In this document: positions 1-9,059 of the stretch, in pieces
How positions within the stretch are numbered: position 1 is the stretch's first letter
How the letters are laid out: each line of letters starts with the position of its first letter
Assembly: GCA_004367505.1 (NCBI GenBank)
Contig: SFCB01000291.1
Span: 46,680 to 110,679 of the forward strand
Source of the DNA: Chloroflexi bacterium OHK40
Lineage (GTDB): Bacteria > Chloroflexota > Chloroflexia > Chloroflexales > Chloroflexaceae
Length of the DNA stretch: 64,000 nt
Direction: 5' to 3'
Position numbers and translations under genes: made by a program
Notes under the pieces: model-generated
Seen by the model: the letters and a program-made list of their open reading frames with translations, nothing else
The model's database searches: none
What the model was told of the DNA's origin: nothing

Positions 1-232
1 CCCGCTCCACCAGCAGCCGGTTGATCCAGGCCTGGGGGCGCGTAGGGCCACCAGCCCGTTTGCCCGCGTCCACGATCTCGGCGCCGGGCCGGCACTCATC
101 GAGCAACTCGTGGCCGATCAGCGCATCGTGGACCACCACGTCGGCGGCGCGCAGGCGGCGCAGGCCCTTGACGGTGATTAGCTCGGGGTCGCCGGGGCCG
201 GCGCCCACCAGGGAGACCAGGCCAGGGCTCAT
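1..232 (-). CDS. cobA: uroporphyrinogen-III C-methyltransferase, N-terminal part (cut by window edge)
   Basis: Only the first 77 or so codons lie in the window. The N-terminus carries the SUMT motif [15 protein letters not shown] followed by [18 protein letters not shown], the SAM-binding start of the cobalamin/siroheme methyltransferase family. The enzyme methylates uroporphyrinogen III at C2 and C7 to make precorrin-2. The ATG overlaps the TGA of the upstream precorrin-2 dehydrogenase gene (ATGA), so the two are translationally coupled. Whether a uroporphyrinogen-III synthase domain is fused at the C-terminus cannot be seen here. Confidence 0.9.
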   Translation of the reverse strand, partial: MSPGLVSLVGAGPGDPELITVKGLRRLRAADVVVHDALIGHELLDECRPGAEIVDAGKRAGGPTRPQAWINRLLVER

Positions 233-885
233 GCGGCCACCTCGGCACGCTGCGGGCCGAGGGCGCCCTGGATCACGGCGGCCACCAGATCGTCGCTGCC
301 CTCGCGCAGCCAGCCCAGGGCCTGCTCGGAGCAGAGCCAGGCGAGCAGCGCGTCCCGGAGAGCGCCGGGCAGGCGGCTCTCCGGCAGATCGCGCAGGGCC
401 GCCGCGAACGAGAGCACACGGGTGTACTCGGGGCCGTAGCGCCCAGCGAGCTCGCTCCGCAGCCGGGCGGCCAGCGCGGGACTGCTACCGCCCGTCGAGA
501 CGGTGAGCAGCAGGGCGCCGCGGCGCAGCGTGGCTACGGTGTGGAAACTACCGGCGCCCGGATCGTCGGCCACATTCACCAGGACACCGCAGCGGCGCGC
601 CTCTACGGCAATCCGGGCGTTCGTCGCCCGCTCGTCGGTGGCAGCGATCACCAGCACGGCGCCTGCCAGATCGTCTTCCTTGAAACGGCGTGGGAGCTGG
701 TCGAGCTGGCCGGCATCGCGCCAGGCGGCGAGGGTGGGGGTGAGCACCGGGCTGATCACCAGCGGGCGGGCGCCCGCCGCGATCAAGCCCGCAACCTTCC
801 GCTCGGCCACCTGGCCGCCGCCTACCACCACACAGCGGGCCGTGGCGAGATCCGTCAGGATGATCGGGTAGCTGCTTGTTGCCAT
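229..885 (-). CDS. precorrin-2 dehydrogenase / siroheme synthase N-terminal domain protein
   Basis: A 218-residue protein of the Met8p/SirC/CysG-N family. It has an NAD-binding stretch [12 protein letters not shown] (about residues 19-30), the conserved [13 protein letters not shown] segment carrying the catalytic Asp seen in Met8p, and the [12 protein letters not shown] motif. It oxidises precorrin-2 to sirohydrochlorin, the step after CobA, with which it overlaps by 4 bp. The frame stays open further upstream, but the family alignment begins at the ATG at 885, and a good promoter lies 67-95 bp before it. Siroheme serves assimilatory nitrite and sulfite reductases. The divergent nrf genes use heme c, so the link is nitrogen metabolism rather than a shared cofactor. 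Confidence 0.9.
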   Translation of the reverse strand: MATSSYPIILTDLATARCVVVGGGQVAERKVAGLIAAGARPLVISPVLTPTLAAWRDAGQLDQLPRRFKEDDLAGAVLVIAATDERATNARIAVEARRCGVLVNVADDPGAGSFHTVATLRRGALLLTVSTGGSSPALAARLRSELAGRYGPEYTRVLSFAAALRDLPESRLPGALRDALLAWLCSEQALGWLREGSDDLVAAVIQGALGPQRAEVAA

Positions 886-951
886 CGCCTCTGCGCCGGC
901 GGCTGGCGACGCCCGGCGCCATTGTTGATAATATCGCCCTGGATTGTTGAG

Positions 952-980
952 TTTATAACAGAGAAGTGGCACGCTGTCAA
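952..980 (-). promoter_or_regulatory. sigma70-type promoter of the siroheme operon
   Basis: On the minus strand TTGACA (980-975) is followed after exactly 17 bp by TATAAA (957-952). The predicted start is near 945, giving a leader of about 60 nt. Two direct copies of ATTGTTGA (921-928 and 943-950) stand 22 bp apart in the leader and start region, which is two helical turns, and could bind a regulator. Confidence 0.7.
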
Positions 981-1047
981 CTACAGCGTGACCACCGACT
1001 GCGGCGCCTGGTTGCGCACGGTAAAGATCCCGCAACCTTCCCCGCTG

Positions 1048-1102
1048 TGTGATCTTGATCACCGCAAAGGCACCTCACCGGGCTCCTATGATCGAGATCA
1101 CC
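1048..1102 (+). promoter_or_regulatory. CRP/FNR-type operator pair and -10 of the nrfHA promoter
   Basis: TGTGATCTTGATCACC at 1048-1063 contains the perfect palindrome GTGATC-TT-GATCAC and fits TGTGA-N6-TCAC, the spacing of CRP/FNR family sites. A second, weaker palindrome TGATC-GA-GATCA lies at 1089-1100. A -10-like TATGAT sits at 1087-1092, which puts the first site about 42 bp before the predicted start, the class II activator position. The second site overlaps the -10 and start region, as a repressing site would. Which family member binds is not known. Confidence 0.55.
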
Positions 1103-1127
1103 AGCCCCAGGAGCGAAGGGAGGTCCC

Positions 1128-1592
1128 ATGCGCCTCGCCCCGAGTCACGCACTGCTGCTGACACTCTGCGTCGCCTTCGGCCTCTTCGTCGGCCTCGGGG
1201 GCTACACGTTCTGGTACGCCCGTGGCGCCTCCTACCTCTCCGACGACCCCGCCGCCTGTGTGAACTGCCACGTGATGCGCCCGCAGTTTGCTGCATGGCA
1301 GGCCAGCAGCCACCACGCCGTTGCCACATGCAATAGCTGCCACGTCCCTCACGATCTCATCGGCAAGTACTACACCAAGGCCGAGAACGGCTTCCATCAC
1401 TCGCGCGCCTTCACCTTCCAGGACTTCCCCGAGACGATCCGCATGCGCGAGTCGAGCCGGGCGATCGTGCTCGCCAACTGCGTGGACTGCCACCGCCAGC
1501 TCGTTGACACCCTGGTGGGCCACCAGGATGACCCCCAGCAGCAGCTCGATTGCATCAACTGCCACGCGGGCGTTGGTCACGGCCCGAACTGA
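1128..1592 (+). CDS. nrfH: cytochrome c nitrite reductase, membrane tetraheme subunit NrfH
   Basis: A 154-residue NapC/NrfH-type quinol dehydrogenase. One N-terminal membrane anchor (about residues 8-30) precedes four CXXCH heme sites at residues 44, 68, 118 and 142. The first reads CVNCHVM, with the Met two residues after the His that ligates heme 1 in NrfH. It passes electrons from menaquinol to NrfA on the outer face of the membrane. A GGGAGG Shine-Dalgarno lies 4-5 bases before the ATG. The nrfA gene follows after 74 bp, the usual nrfHA order. The length is typical of the family. Confidence 0.95.
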   Translation: MRLAPSHALLLTLCVAFGLFVGLGGYTFWYARGASYLSDDPAACVNCHVMRPQFAAWQASSHHAVATCNSCHVPHDLIGKYYTKAENGFHHSRAFTFQDFPETIRMRESSRAIVLANCVDCHRQLVDTLVGHQDDPQQQLDCINCHAGVGHGPN

Positions 1593-1666
1593 TGCGGAGC
1601 CGTCATCTCGATTCGGCCTCACGCCACCCGAAAAAGGCCAGGTAAGCTTGTAGGAAGGAGCACCGT

Positions 1667-3136
1667 ATGCGCCAGCGTATCACCGCACTGCCCGGCTGGG
1701 TCTACCTTGGCGCAATCGTGGGTGTAGCCACCGCCACCGTACTGCTCCTGCTCCTGCTCCAGAACATCGCCACGCGCCAGGAGGAGGCCCGCCAGGATGT
1801 GTTTCGCGTTGTCGCCCTGGACGAAAGCACCGAAGATGCCGCCGTCTGGGGCCAGAACTACCCGCGCCAGTACGATAGCTACCTGCGCACGGCGGATATC
1901 GCCCGCACCCGTTACGGCGGCAGCGAGTCGATCTCGAAGATCGACGGCCCGTACGAGGCGTGGCGCACGATCTGGAACGGCTACCCCTTCGCGGTAGACT
2001 TCCGCGAAGATCGCGGCCACGCCTACATGCTGATCGATCAGCGCGAGACCGAGCGCGTGCGGCAGTTCAAGCAGCCGGGCACCTGCCTCCACTGCCACGC
2101 CTCAGTCATCCCGGCGTACTATGCCCAGGGCGTCGCCGCCGGAGTCCCCGCCGACGACCGCCACGCGGCGATTATGCGCGGCTTCGAGATCATCAACACC
2201 ATGCCCTACAGTCAGGCCACCACCCTGGTGACCCACCCGGTCACCTGCCTCGACTGCCACGACCCGGACACGATGAACCTCCGGGTGACGCGCCCCGGCT
2301 TCTTCCTGGGCATCCAGGCCCTCGCTGAAAGCGGCGCGCCGGTGCCGCACCTGCCGAGCATCGAGCGCTGGCGCAACGAGGGCGGCGAGGGCGTCTACGA
2401 CCCCAATGTCTGGGCGTCGCGCCAGGAGATGCGTAGCTTCGTCTGCGGCCAGTGCCACGTGGAATACTACTTTCAGGGCGCTGAGAAGCTCCTCACCTAC
2501 CCCTGGCAGAAGGGCCTGACCGTTGAGCAGATTGAGGCCTACTACGACGAGGTGGCCCACAAGGACTGGCAGCACTCCGACACGGCCGCCCTGGTGCTCA
2601 AGGCCCAGCATCCCGAGTTCGAGCTCTGGAGCCAGGGCATCCATGCCCAAAGCGGTGTGGCCTGCGCCGATTGCCATATGCCCTACCGGCGCGAGGGCGC
2701 GGTCAAGGTGAGCGACCACCAGGTGCGCAGCCCGCTGCTGGCCGACGCCATTGCCTGCCAGACCTGCCACAACCTCGACGCTGCGGAGCTCACTGCCCGG
2801 GTCCAGACCATCCAGGACCGTACGGCGGGCATGATGCTGCGGGCCGAGCAGGCCGTTGTGGCGCTGATCACGGATCTGAAGGCTGCCATGGACGCCGGTG
2901 TGCCGGACGAGCAACTCACCGAGGCCAGGGCACTCCAGCGCCGGGCTCAGTGGCGGCTGGACTTCGTCTCGGCCGAGAACTCCATGGGCTTCCACGCTCC
3001 CCAGGAGGCTACCCGCATCCTTGGCGAGGCGATCGACTATGCCCGCCAGGGCCAGTTGAGCGTGGCCAGAGCCACCGCCGCTCGCAGTGCCTGCGCTGGC
3101 TGCCACCCGAGCCCCATCGCCGCGCGGCTGCCCTGA
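1667..3136 (+). CDS. nrfA: ammonia-forming cytochrome c nitrite reductase NrfA, CXXCH type with an extra heme motif
   Basis: A 489-residue periplasmic-side enzyme that reduces nitrite to ammonium with six electrons. Residues 11-31 form a signal or anchor helix. Heme motifs are CLHCH (140), CLDCH (194), CGQCH (260), CADCH (333) and CQTCH (364). The NrfA signature KAQH is at 312-315, the catalytic-Arg region REDRGHAYM near 113, and the active-site Tyr follows heme 3 (VEYYF). Two features are odd. The catalytic heme motif is CXXCH, not the CXXCK of E. coli, as also known from Campylobacter. A sixth CAGCH stands at 476-480, close to the C-terminus. The C-terminal helical region around NSMGFHAPQEA is normal. 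Confidence 0.95.
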   Translation: MRQRITALPGWVYLGAIVGVATATVLLLLLLQNIATRQEEARQDVFRVVALDESTEDAAVWGQNYPRQYDSYLRTADIARTRYGGSESISKIDGPYEAWRTIWNGYPFAVDFREDRGHAYMLIDQRETERVRQFKQPGTCLHCHASVIPAYYAQGVAAGVPADDRHAAIMRGFEIINTMPYSQATTLVTHPVTCLDCHDPDTMNLRVTRPGFFLGIQALAESGAPVPHLPSIERWRNEGGEGVYDPNVWASRQEMRSFVCGQCHVEYYFQGAEKLLTYPWQKGLTVEQIEAYYDEVAHKDWQHSDTAALVLKAQHPEFELWSQGIHAQSGVACADCHMPYRREGAVKVSDHQVRSPLLADAIACQTCHNLDAAELTARVQTIQDRTAGMMLRAEQAVVALITDLKAAMDAGVPDEQLTEARALQRRAQWRLDFVSAENSMGFHAPQEATRILGEAIDYARQGQLSVARATAARSACAGCHPSPIAARLP

Positions 3137-3789
3137 TCAATCGTCTTGACACAGCCCGCTATCGTGCGCTACTGTCTCTATGAAACCACGGCGCGCTTTC
3201 GGCACCTCGGCGATGCCGCATGCTGCCCCCCTGCACATGCGACCGGACGTATGGTTGTGGTTCTATCGAGAGGAGCGCCATCTACACTGGCACGATGGAG
3301 CAGCCTGTAACTCCACTACCTTGAGCGTGCATCCCGCCACGCGGGTGTCCCGTACGCTTTTGCACGGCCACCTCCGCGCCTGTGGCGGCCAGCCCGCTTG
3401 TGCGTTCCCCACGTACGCGAGCAGGCTCCCCGCGTACGTGGGGGCATCCAGGACATCTTCCTCCTACACGCACCCGCTCTGTCCGCCCTCACACCTGCAC
3501 AAAGGACCCGAGCGGGCCCCCCGCCAACGAGCACGCGGTTGCGTCACACCTGTCCGCACCCGCCGTCCGATCGGCTCCCCCAGCGACCCGGCGCATGCGC
3601 TCGGATGAGGAGCCAGCACGGCGCGTCGGCGCCGAGTCCGCTCCCGAGGGGCTGCTCAGGCCCGCGCCGTGCTGATCGCATCCGGCGGTAACCGCTCGTG
3701 CCAATCCCATCTCGACCACCGCCCGAGCCTATGGCGATTGGAGCCGGGAGACTGCCCACCGCCCCCGCCACTTGCCAGAGGAATCGGCC
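3137..3789 (+). other. intergenic region between nrfA and the CHAT gene
   Basis: No convincing gene is seen in these 653 bases. Short open frames here lack family motifs and have no Shine-Dalgarno. The stretch holds a possible promoter TTGACA (3146-3151), N18, TACTGT (3170-3175), and a large hairpin at 3407-3443. The AGAGGA ribosome site of the next gene is at 3777-3782. Confidence 0.5.
3407..3443. repeat. hairpin repeat with perfect 13-bp arms
   Basis: CCCCACGTACGCG (3407-3419) and its exact reverse complement CGCGTACGTGGGG (3431-3443) flank an 11-base loop. The right side continues as GGGGGCATCCAGG. The same CCC-GCG...CGC-GGG core, often followed by TCCAG, recurs in other intergenic regions of this window (8883, 9015, 21542-21653, 35249, 37234), so this is one member of a dispersed hairpin family. 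Confidence 0.7.
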
Positions 3790-6700
3790 ATGGAGAGCTT
3801 CGAGATCACCATCCAGCGCGCGAGCCAGGCACTCTGGCCGGTTGTGGCCGAGTACCCCGCCCCGGACCACGGGATGCCCGTCCGCTGCGAGGGCACCCTG
3901 CCGCCCTTCGATCCTGCCGCTCTTGCCGGAGCCGACCTGGCCGGCTACGGGCGCATCCTCGGCGAGGCGATCTTCACCGGCCCCCTGCGCGATGCCTTCG
4001 CCGAGTGCCTGGGCCGGGTGGGGCGCATGCGCGTACTCCTCTACGTGGAGGAACCCGCCCTCCGCGCGCTGCGCTGGGAGCGCCTCTGCGCACCCGTGGA
4101 CGGCGACTGGCCCATGCTGGCCCGCACCCAGCGCCTGCCCTTCTCACACTACCTCCCCAGCCTGACCGACCGGCGCTACCCACCGATCGGCCGGAGTGAC
4201 CTGAAAGCCCTGGTGCTTGCCGCGAGCCCCGCCGGCCTGAGCGATTACGGCCTCGCCCACTTCGACATCGCCGCGAGCGTGGCCGGCGTGCGCGCGGCCC
4301 TCGATCCGATCCCGGCCACCGTTCTCGCCGACCTGCCCGACGCCGCCGGCCCGCCCACGCTCAATGCGCTCTGTGCCCAGATCACCGCGAACCCTTACAC
4401 CCTGCTCCACGTGATCTGCCACGGGCGCGTGATCGGCGATGGCGAGACAGTGATCTACCTTGCCAGCCCCGACGACCAGCACAAGGTTCACGCCATCCCG
4501 GCCACTGATCTCCTGGCACGCCTGAGCGCGCTGGAAGGCTACGGGCTGCCCCACATGACCTTCCTGGCCACCTGCGAGAGTGCCAGCCCCGAGGCCAGTG
4601 GTGCCCTGGGCAGCCTGGCCCAGCGCATGGTCAGCCAGCTCGGCATGCCCGCCGTGGTGGCTATGACCGACACGATCAGCATCGCCACCGCCACCGGGCT
4701 GGCGAACGCCTTCTACCGCTTGCTGCGCGAGCACGGCGAGCCCGACCGGGCGCTGGTAGAGGCCACTGCCGGCTTACAGGAGCAGTCCGATATCACCGTG
4801 CCGGTGATCTACAGCCGCCTCGGTGGCCGCCCGCTCTTCGCCGACTCTGTCGAGCGCCCCCTGCGCGACGACGAGCTGGAAGTCGGCATCACCCGACTGC
4901 GCCCGCTGCTTGAGGAACGGGCGCCCACATTGCTGCCGGAGTTCGATACGGCGGTCCAGACACTCCGCTCCGCCGCTGGTGTGGCCCCCGCCAGCATGAG
5001 CCCTGAGCGGCGGGCCGAACATGCCGCCGCGCTCCAACAGATTGCGACCATCTGCGTCGATGCCACCGAGATGAGCCTGCACGCGCTGGCTCTTGGCCTG
5101 CAAGCGCCCCCGGCCTACGACAGCCGCTGCCCCTTCCCTGGTCTGCGGGCCTTCCAGAGTGAACAGCGCGAGTTCTTCTTTGGGCGCGAGGCTGCCATCG
5201 AGCGGCTCACCGAGCGGCTCGCCACAGAGGGACTACTCGCCCTGATTGGCCACAGCGGCAGCGGCAAGTCGTCACTCACGCTCGCCGGCCTGCTGCCCGA
5301 GCTCCAGCGCCGGCGGCCCGGGTTGCGGGCCGCCGTCTTCGCTCCCGGCTTCCTACCCCTCGCCTCGCTGGATCTGGCGCTTTACGAGGCCGAGCGCCAG
5401 GGTGAGCCAGATGCGCCCATCCTGGTGGTTATCGACCAGCTAGAGGAGCTCTTCACCGTCTGCACCGACGAGGAGGAGCGGGCGGCATTCGTGGAGGCGC
5501 TGCAGCGCCTGCCCCAGCGCCACGGGCTACTGCTCACCATGGGCACCGATTTCTGGGAGGCGTGCGCGGCCTACCCCACTCTGCGCAGCCTGCTCGAGCC
5601 CCACCTGGCCCCGATTGAGCCGCTCACGGCCGAAGAACTGCGGCGGGCCATGGAGCGCCAGGCGGCACTGGTGGGTCTGCGCTTTGAGGCCAACCTCGGC
5701 ACGCGCATCATCGACGACGTGCGCAATGAGCCCGGCGCGATGCCCTTGCTCCAGCATGCCCTCCGCGAGCTCTGGCTGCGCCGGCGGGGGCGCTGGCTGC
5801 GCTTCGACGCCTACGAGCAGATCGGCGGCGTGCAGCGCGCCCTCGCCCACAGCGCTGATGCGATCTACACCGCCCATCAGCCCGAGAGCCGCGAGCGGCT
5901 GCGTGATCTTTTTCTGCGCCTGACGCGCCTCGACCCGAACCACGAAGAGGGGGAGACATGGCGTGACAGCATCCAGCGCGTACCCCTGGACGACCTGGTA
6001 CCGGCGGGCGAGGCCCCCGAGACAACGCGCGCACTGGTGGCCGAGCTGGCCGAGGCGCGCCTGCTCGTCGTGACGGGACCATCGGTGGAACTGGCCCACG
6101 AGGCGCTCATCCGCTCCTGGCCGCGCCTGCGCGACTGGCTGGCCACCGACCGGCAGAGCCTGCTGCAGCGCGAACTGCTGCGCCAGGCGGCGATCGCCTG
6201 GGAGCAGAGCAAGGGCAACGAGTCCTTCCTCTGGAGTGGCAGACGCCTGGCCCAGGCCGAGGCCCTGGCCGAGCTCCCCCGCGTGCCGCTCAACGCTCGT
6301 GAGCAGAGCTTCCTTGACGCCTCCAGGGCCCTGCACGCCCGCCAGGAACAGGCCGCTGCCGAGCAACTGGCCCGCGAGAAGAGGCTCCGCGAGGAGGCCG
6401 AGGCCCGCCGCGCCGAGGCCGAGCAGGCTCGTGAGCGGGCCGTGCAGAGCCAGCAAGAGGCTGAGCAGGCCCGCGAGCGGGCGCGGGCGCGCGCCCGCAC
6501 CCTGGCGTGGGTCTCGCTGGCCGCCGCAGCCTTCTTCGTGGCCGCCGCCCTCGCGGCCTACCTCGCGGCCTTTCAGGCCGGTGTGGCCGCCAGCAACGCC
6601 CAGGTGGCCCGGACTCAGGCCGTCCTGGCGCAAAGCCAGCGCGATGAGGCCCGCCGCCAGGAGGCCCTGGCTCTCACCGCCGAGAGCCGCGCGGAGGCCC

Positions 6701-8769
6701 AGCGCGCCACCGCCGAGGCCGAGCGCACGCGCGCCGAGGCGAGCGCCGCCGAGGCCCGCAGCCGGGCCCTGGTGGCCGGGGCCCAGGCCGCCCTGAGCCG
6801 CGAGGACCCCGATGAGGCCCTGGCCCTCGCCCTCGACGCCGACCAGCGCCAGGCGGCCCTCGTACTCGCCGAGGCCGCCGACGCCAGCGCCCGCCTTTCC
6901 CTCGGCCCCTTCGACACCCCCGTCAGCGTGGTCGCCTTCAGCCCCGATGGCAACACCTTCCTCGCCGGTACCGAGGGCGGTGAGCTCACGGTCTGGGATC
7001 GCGCCAGCGGTGAGTTGCGCCGCCGTTTCACCGCGCCAGGGGCGATCACCAGCGCGGCCTACAGCCCCGACTCGACCCGCATCGTCGTCGGGACTGCCGA
7101 CGGGGTGCTGCTCGAGCTCGGCGCCGCCGAGGGCCTCCGCTTCGCCCCAACGGCCGGCGGCGCGATTACCCAACTCACCGTGAGCCCCGATGGCAGCCAG
7201 GTGTTGAGTGGCGGTGAGGATGGCGCGGCGACGCTCTGGAATCTCGCCACCCGGCGCGCCCAGGGCGACCTGCGCCCCGCCGGTGGCCAGCCCGTCGCCG
7301 GCGTCGCCTTCCTCCTCGACGGCGGCGCACTCGTGGTCGGCGGCGATGGCACCGCCCAACGTCTGACCCTCGGCGGTAGCGCGATCGACAGCTTCGTGCT
7401 GCGCGACCCGACCGGGCCAGGAATGGGCGATGATGGGCTCCCGCCTCCCTGCCTGGTTACCGCCATGACCATGCTGCCGGACGGCCAGAGCCTGGTCGCC
7501 GGCTGTAGCGACGGGGCGCTCCTCCACTGGAGCCTGGCCGAGGGCTGGCTGGGCACCCTCTGCTGCCACGACAGCAACGTGCTGGCGGTGACGGCCAGCC
7601 GCGATGGGGCGCACGTTGCCAGCAGCGGCTTCGACAACACGCGCCTCTGGGAGCTCGCCTCTGGCGTGCAGGTCTGGAGCTACGCAGGGCATGAGGGCGA
7701 GGTGAACAGCCTGGCGATCAGCAGGCGGGGCGAGGTGCTAACCGGCTCCTTCGACGGCACCGCGCGCCTGTGGGATCTCCGTGGCGGCCAGCGCCTTGCC
7801 GACCTTGCGCTCCCTGACGGCGCCAGCCTGGAGATGGTCCTGGGGCTCGCCTTCGGCCCTGGCGGCGAGCTCCTGGTGGTGGACAACTTCGGAACGCTCG
7901 GTCGCTGGCCTGGGTCCGGCAGTGCCCGCCCTACAGCTAGCCAGTTGCCCGGATTCCCTCTCGCATTCAGCACCGATGGAAGCCTGGCGGTGCTCTTCGT
8001 CGACGATACGAGCGCTGTGGGCCAGGGACGCTCTGGCACCGGCGAGCTGCTCCTACTCTGGGATGTGGGCGCGGGCGAGCCGCGCTGTGCGCTCCCCGGT
8101 GGCGTCGGCAACTTCCAGACCGCCGCCTTCAGCCCCGGATCGAACCAGGTAGCCGTTGCCAGCGCCGGCAGCCTGTTGCTTGTCGGAAGTCAGGCCAGGC
8201 CCGATGGCGACTGCGCGCCCGTGCGCCGCCTGACAGGCGACGGGGGCGTGATCCGCAGCATCGCCCTGAGCGCCGACGGCGCGCTGGCCGTCACCGGCTC
8301 GGAAGACGGGCTGGTACGCCTCTGGGACGCAGCCGCTGGCAGCCTGGTGGCCGAACTCCCCGGCCACCGCGACATCGTCACCTCGGTGGCCCTGAGCCCC
8401 GATGGCACTATGCTGGCCTCAGGCTCCTGGGATCGCAGCGTGCGCCTATGGGACACCGCCCAGCGGCGCGAACTGGCGGTACTCCGGGGGCATACCCAGG
8501 CCGTACAGGCGCTCGCCTTCAGCGCCGACGGGCGGCTCCTCGCCAGCGGCAGCAACGACCGCAGCGCGCGTCTGTGGGATCTCGCCAGCCGCCAGGAACT
8601 CGCCCGCTTTGCTGAGCACCAGAGCGCGGTGATCCAGGTGGCCTTCAGCCCCAACGCCCGCACCCTGGCCGCCGGCACCGAGACCGGCGAGCTCGTCCTC
8701 TGGCTGGCCCTCCGCCCTGAGGAGCTCACGGACTGGGTGCGGGAACATCGCACCGTGCCAGGAGCATAG
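3790..8769 (+). CDS. CHAT protease-like / STAND NTPase / membrane / double WD40-propeller protein
   Basis: A 1659-residue multidomain protein. Residues about 130-350 form a CHAT (caspase-like) domain with the catalytic pair His211 (HVICHGR) and Cys262 (LATCESA). Residues about 446-830 are an nSTAND1-type NTPase that begins CPFPGLRAF, with Walker A GHSGSGKSS (487-495) and Walker B ILVVIDQLEEL (from 544). A charged coiled coil (about 850-902) leads to one membrane helix (about 904-927) and a second coiled coil (about 930-1000). From 1005 to the end there are some 13-14 WD40 blades ending in motifs such as RLWDLAS, enough for two seven-blade propellers. The ATG at 3790 has AGAGGA seven bases upstream; an upstream TTG at 3772 is less likely. 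The gene stands alone. The architecture fits a signal-sensing STAND protein with a proteolytic effector. A role in conflict or cell-death signalling is inference. Confidence 0.9.
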   Translation: MESFEITIQRASQALWPVVAEYPAPDHGMPVRCEGTLPPFDPAALAGADLAGYGRILGEAIFTGPLRDAFAECLGRVGRMRVLLYVEEPALRALRWERLCAPVDGDWPMLARTQRLPFSHYLPSLTDRRYPPIGRSDLKALVLAASPAGLSDYGLAHFDIAASVAGVRAALDPIPATVLADLPDAAGPPTLNALCAQITANPYTLLHVICHGRVIGDGETVIYLASPDDQHKVHAIPATDLLARLSALEGYGLPHMTFLATCESASPEASGALGSLAQRMVSQLGMPAVVAMTDTISIATATGLANAFYRLLREHGEPDRALVEATAGLQEQSDITVPVIYSRLGGRPLFADSVERPLRDDELEVGITRLRPLLEERAPTLLPEFDTAVQTLRSAAGVAPASMSPERRAEHAAALQQIATICVDATEMSLHALALGLQAPPAYDSRCPFPGLRAFQSEQREFFFGREAAIERLTERLATEGLLALIGHSGSGKSSLTLAGLLPELQRRRPGLRAAVFAPGFLPLASLDLALYEAERQGEPDAPILVVIDQLEELFTVCTDEEERAAFVEALQRLPQRHGLLLTMGTDFWEACAAYPTLRSLLEPHLAPIEPLTAEELRRAMERQAALVGLRFEANLGTRIIDDVRNEPGAMPLLQHALRELWLRRRGRWLRFDAYEQIGGVQRALAHSADAIYTAHQPESRERLRDLFLRLTRLDPNHEEGETWRDSIQRVPLDDLVPAGEAPETTRALVAELAEARLLVVTGPSVELAHEALIRSWPRLRDWLATDRQSLLQRELLRQAAIAWEQSKGNESFLWSGRRLAQAEALAELPRVPLNAREQSFLDASRALHARQEQAAAEQLAREKRLREEAEARRAEAEQARERAVQSQQEAEQARERARARARTLAWVSLAAAAFFVAAALAAYLAAFQAGVAASNAQVARTQAVLAQSQRDEARRQEALALTAESRAEAQRATAEAERTRAEASAAEARSRALVAGAQAALSREDPDEALALALDADQRQAALVLAEAADASARLSLGPFDTPVSVVAFSPDGNTFLAGTEGGELTVWDRASGELRRRFTAPGAITSAAYSPDSTRIVVGTADGVLLELGAAEGLRFAPTAGGAITQLTVSPDGSQVLSGGEDGAATLWNLATRRAQGDLRPAGGQPVAGVAFLLDGGALVVGGDGTAQRLTLGGSAIDSFVLRDPTGPGMGDDGLPPPCLVTAMTMLPDGQSLVAGCSDGALLHWSLAEGWLGTLCCHDSNVLAVTASRDGAHVASSGFDNTRLWELASGVQVWSYAGHEGEVNSLAISRRGEVLTGSFDGTARLWDLRGGQRLADLALPDGASLEMVLGLAFGPGGELLVVDNFGTLGRWPGSGSARPTASQLPGFPLAFSTDGSLAVLFVDDTSAVGQGRSGTGELLLLWDVGAGEPRCALPGGVGNFQTAAFSPGSNQVAVASAGSLLLVGSQARPDGDCAPVRRLTGDGGVIRSIALSADGALAVTGSEDGLVRLWDAAAGSLVAELPGHRDIVTSVALSPDGTMLASGSWDRSVRLWDTAQRRELAVLRGHTQAVQALAFSADGRLLASGSNDRSARLWDLASRQELARFAEHQSAVIQVAFSPNARTLAAGTETGELVLWLALRPEELTDWVREHRTVPGA

Positions 8770-9014
8770 CGCGAGAACCGAGAATCAGGAACTGGAGAGC
8801 TGCACGCGGATGGCGTTCTGACGCGCCCCGCCCTCCGCCCGCCCCCCGCATGGGCATGCCAGACGTACGTTGGGCTGTCGGTCCCGCGCACGCGAGAACC
8901 CAGCATCCCTCGCCTGTGCAGGAGCGAACAGAACCCGGGTTCGAGCAGCGCTTCACCGCATCCTGACGGGCGGCGTTCCCCCACTCCCGCGCTGGGAGCG
9001 GGGATCAGGGCTTG

Positions 9015-9032
9015 CCCCCGCGTAAGCGGGGG
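9015..9032. repeat. dispersed hairpin-family copy with GTAA loop
   Basis: CCCCCGC (9015-9021), loop GTAA, GCGGGGG (9026-9032): a perfect 7-bp stem closed by a GNRA-type tetraloop. It belongs to the same family as the hairpins at 3407 and 21542-21653. It resembles the stem of a type I-E CRISPR repeat, but it is solitary. Confidence 0.65.
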
Positions 9033-9033
9033 T

Positions 9034-9059
9034 GAGGGACGCAGCGGGCTGCGTCCCTC
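9034..9059. terminator. bidirectional terminator-like hairpin
   Basis: GAGGGACGCAGC (9034-9045) and GCTGCGTCCCTC (9048-9059) form a perfect 12-bp stem with a 2-base spacer. It lies between the convergent CHAT and LysM genes, where a shared transcription stop is expected. There is no T-run, so termination is inferred from the stem and its place. Its core GACGCAGC/GCTGCGTC occurs again at 61373-61390. Confidence 0.5.

Noticed and set aside
3180..3608. A 142-codon frame in the nrfA-CHAT gap
   Set aside because: Rich in Arg, Pro and His with no motif, no ribosome site, and it runs through the hairpin at 3407-3443.
5527..7692. A 721-codon open frame antisense to the CHAT-STAND-WD40 gene
   Set aside because: It mirrors the GC-rich codon pattern of the sense gene, has no domain motifs and no ribosome site, and the sense protein has clear domains throughout.
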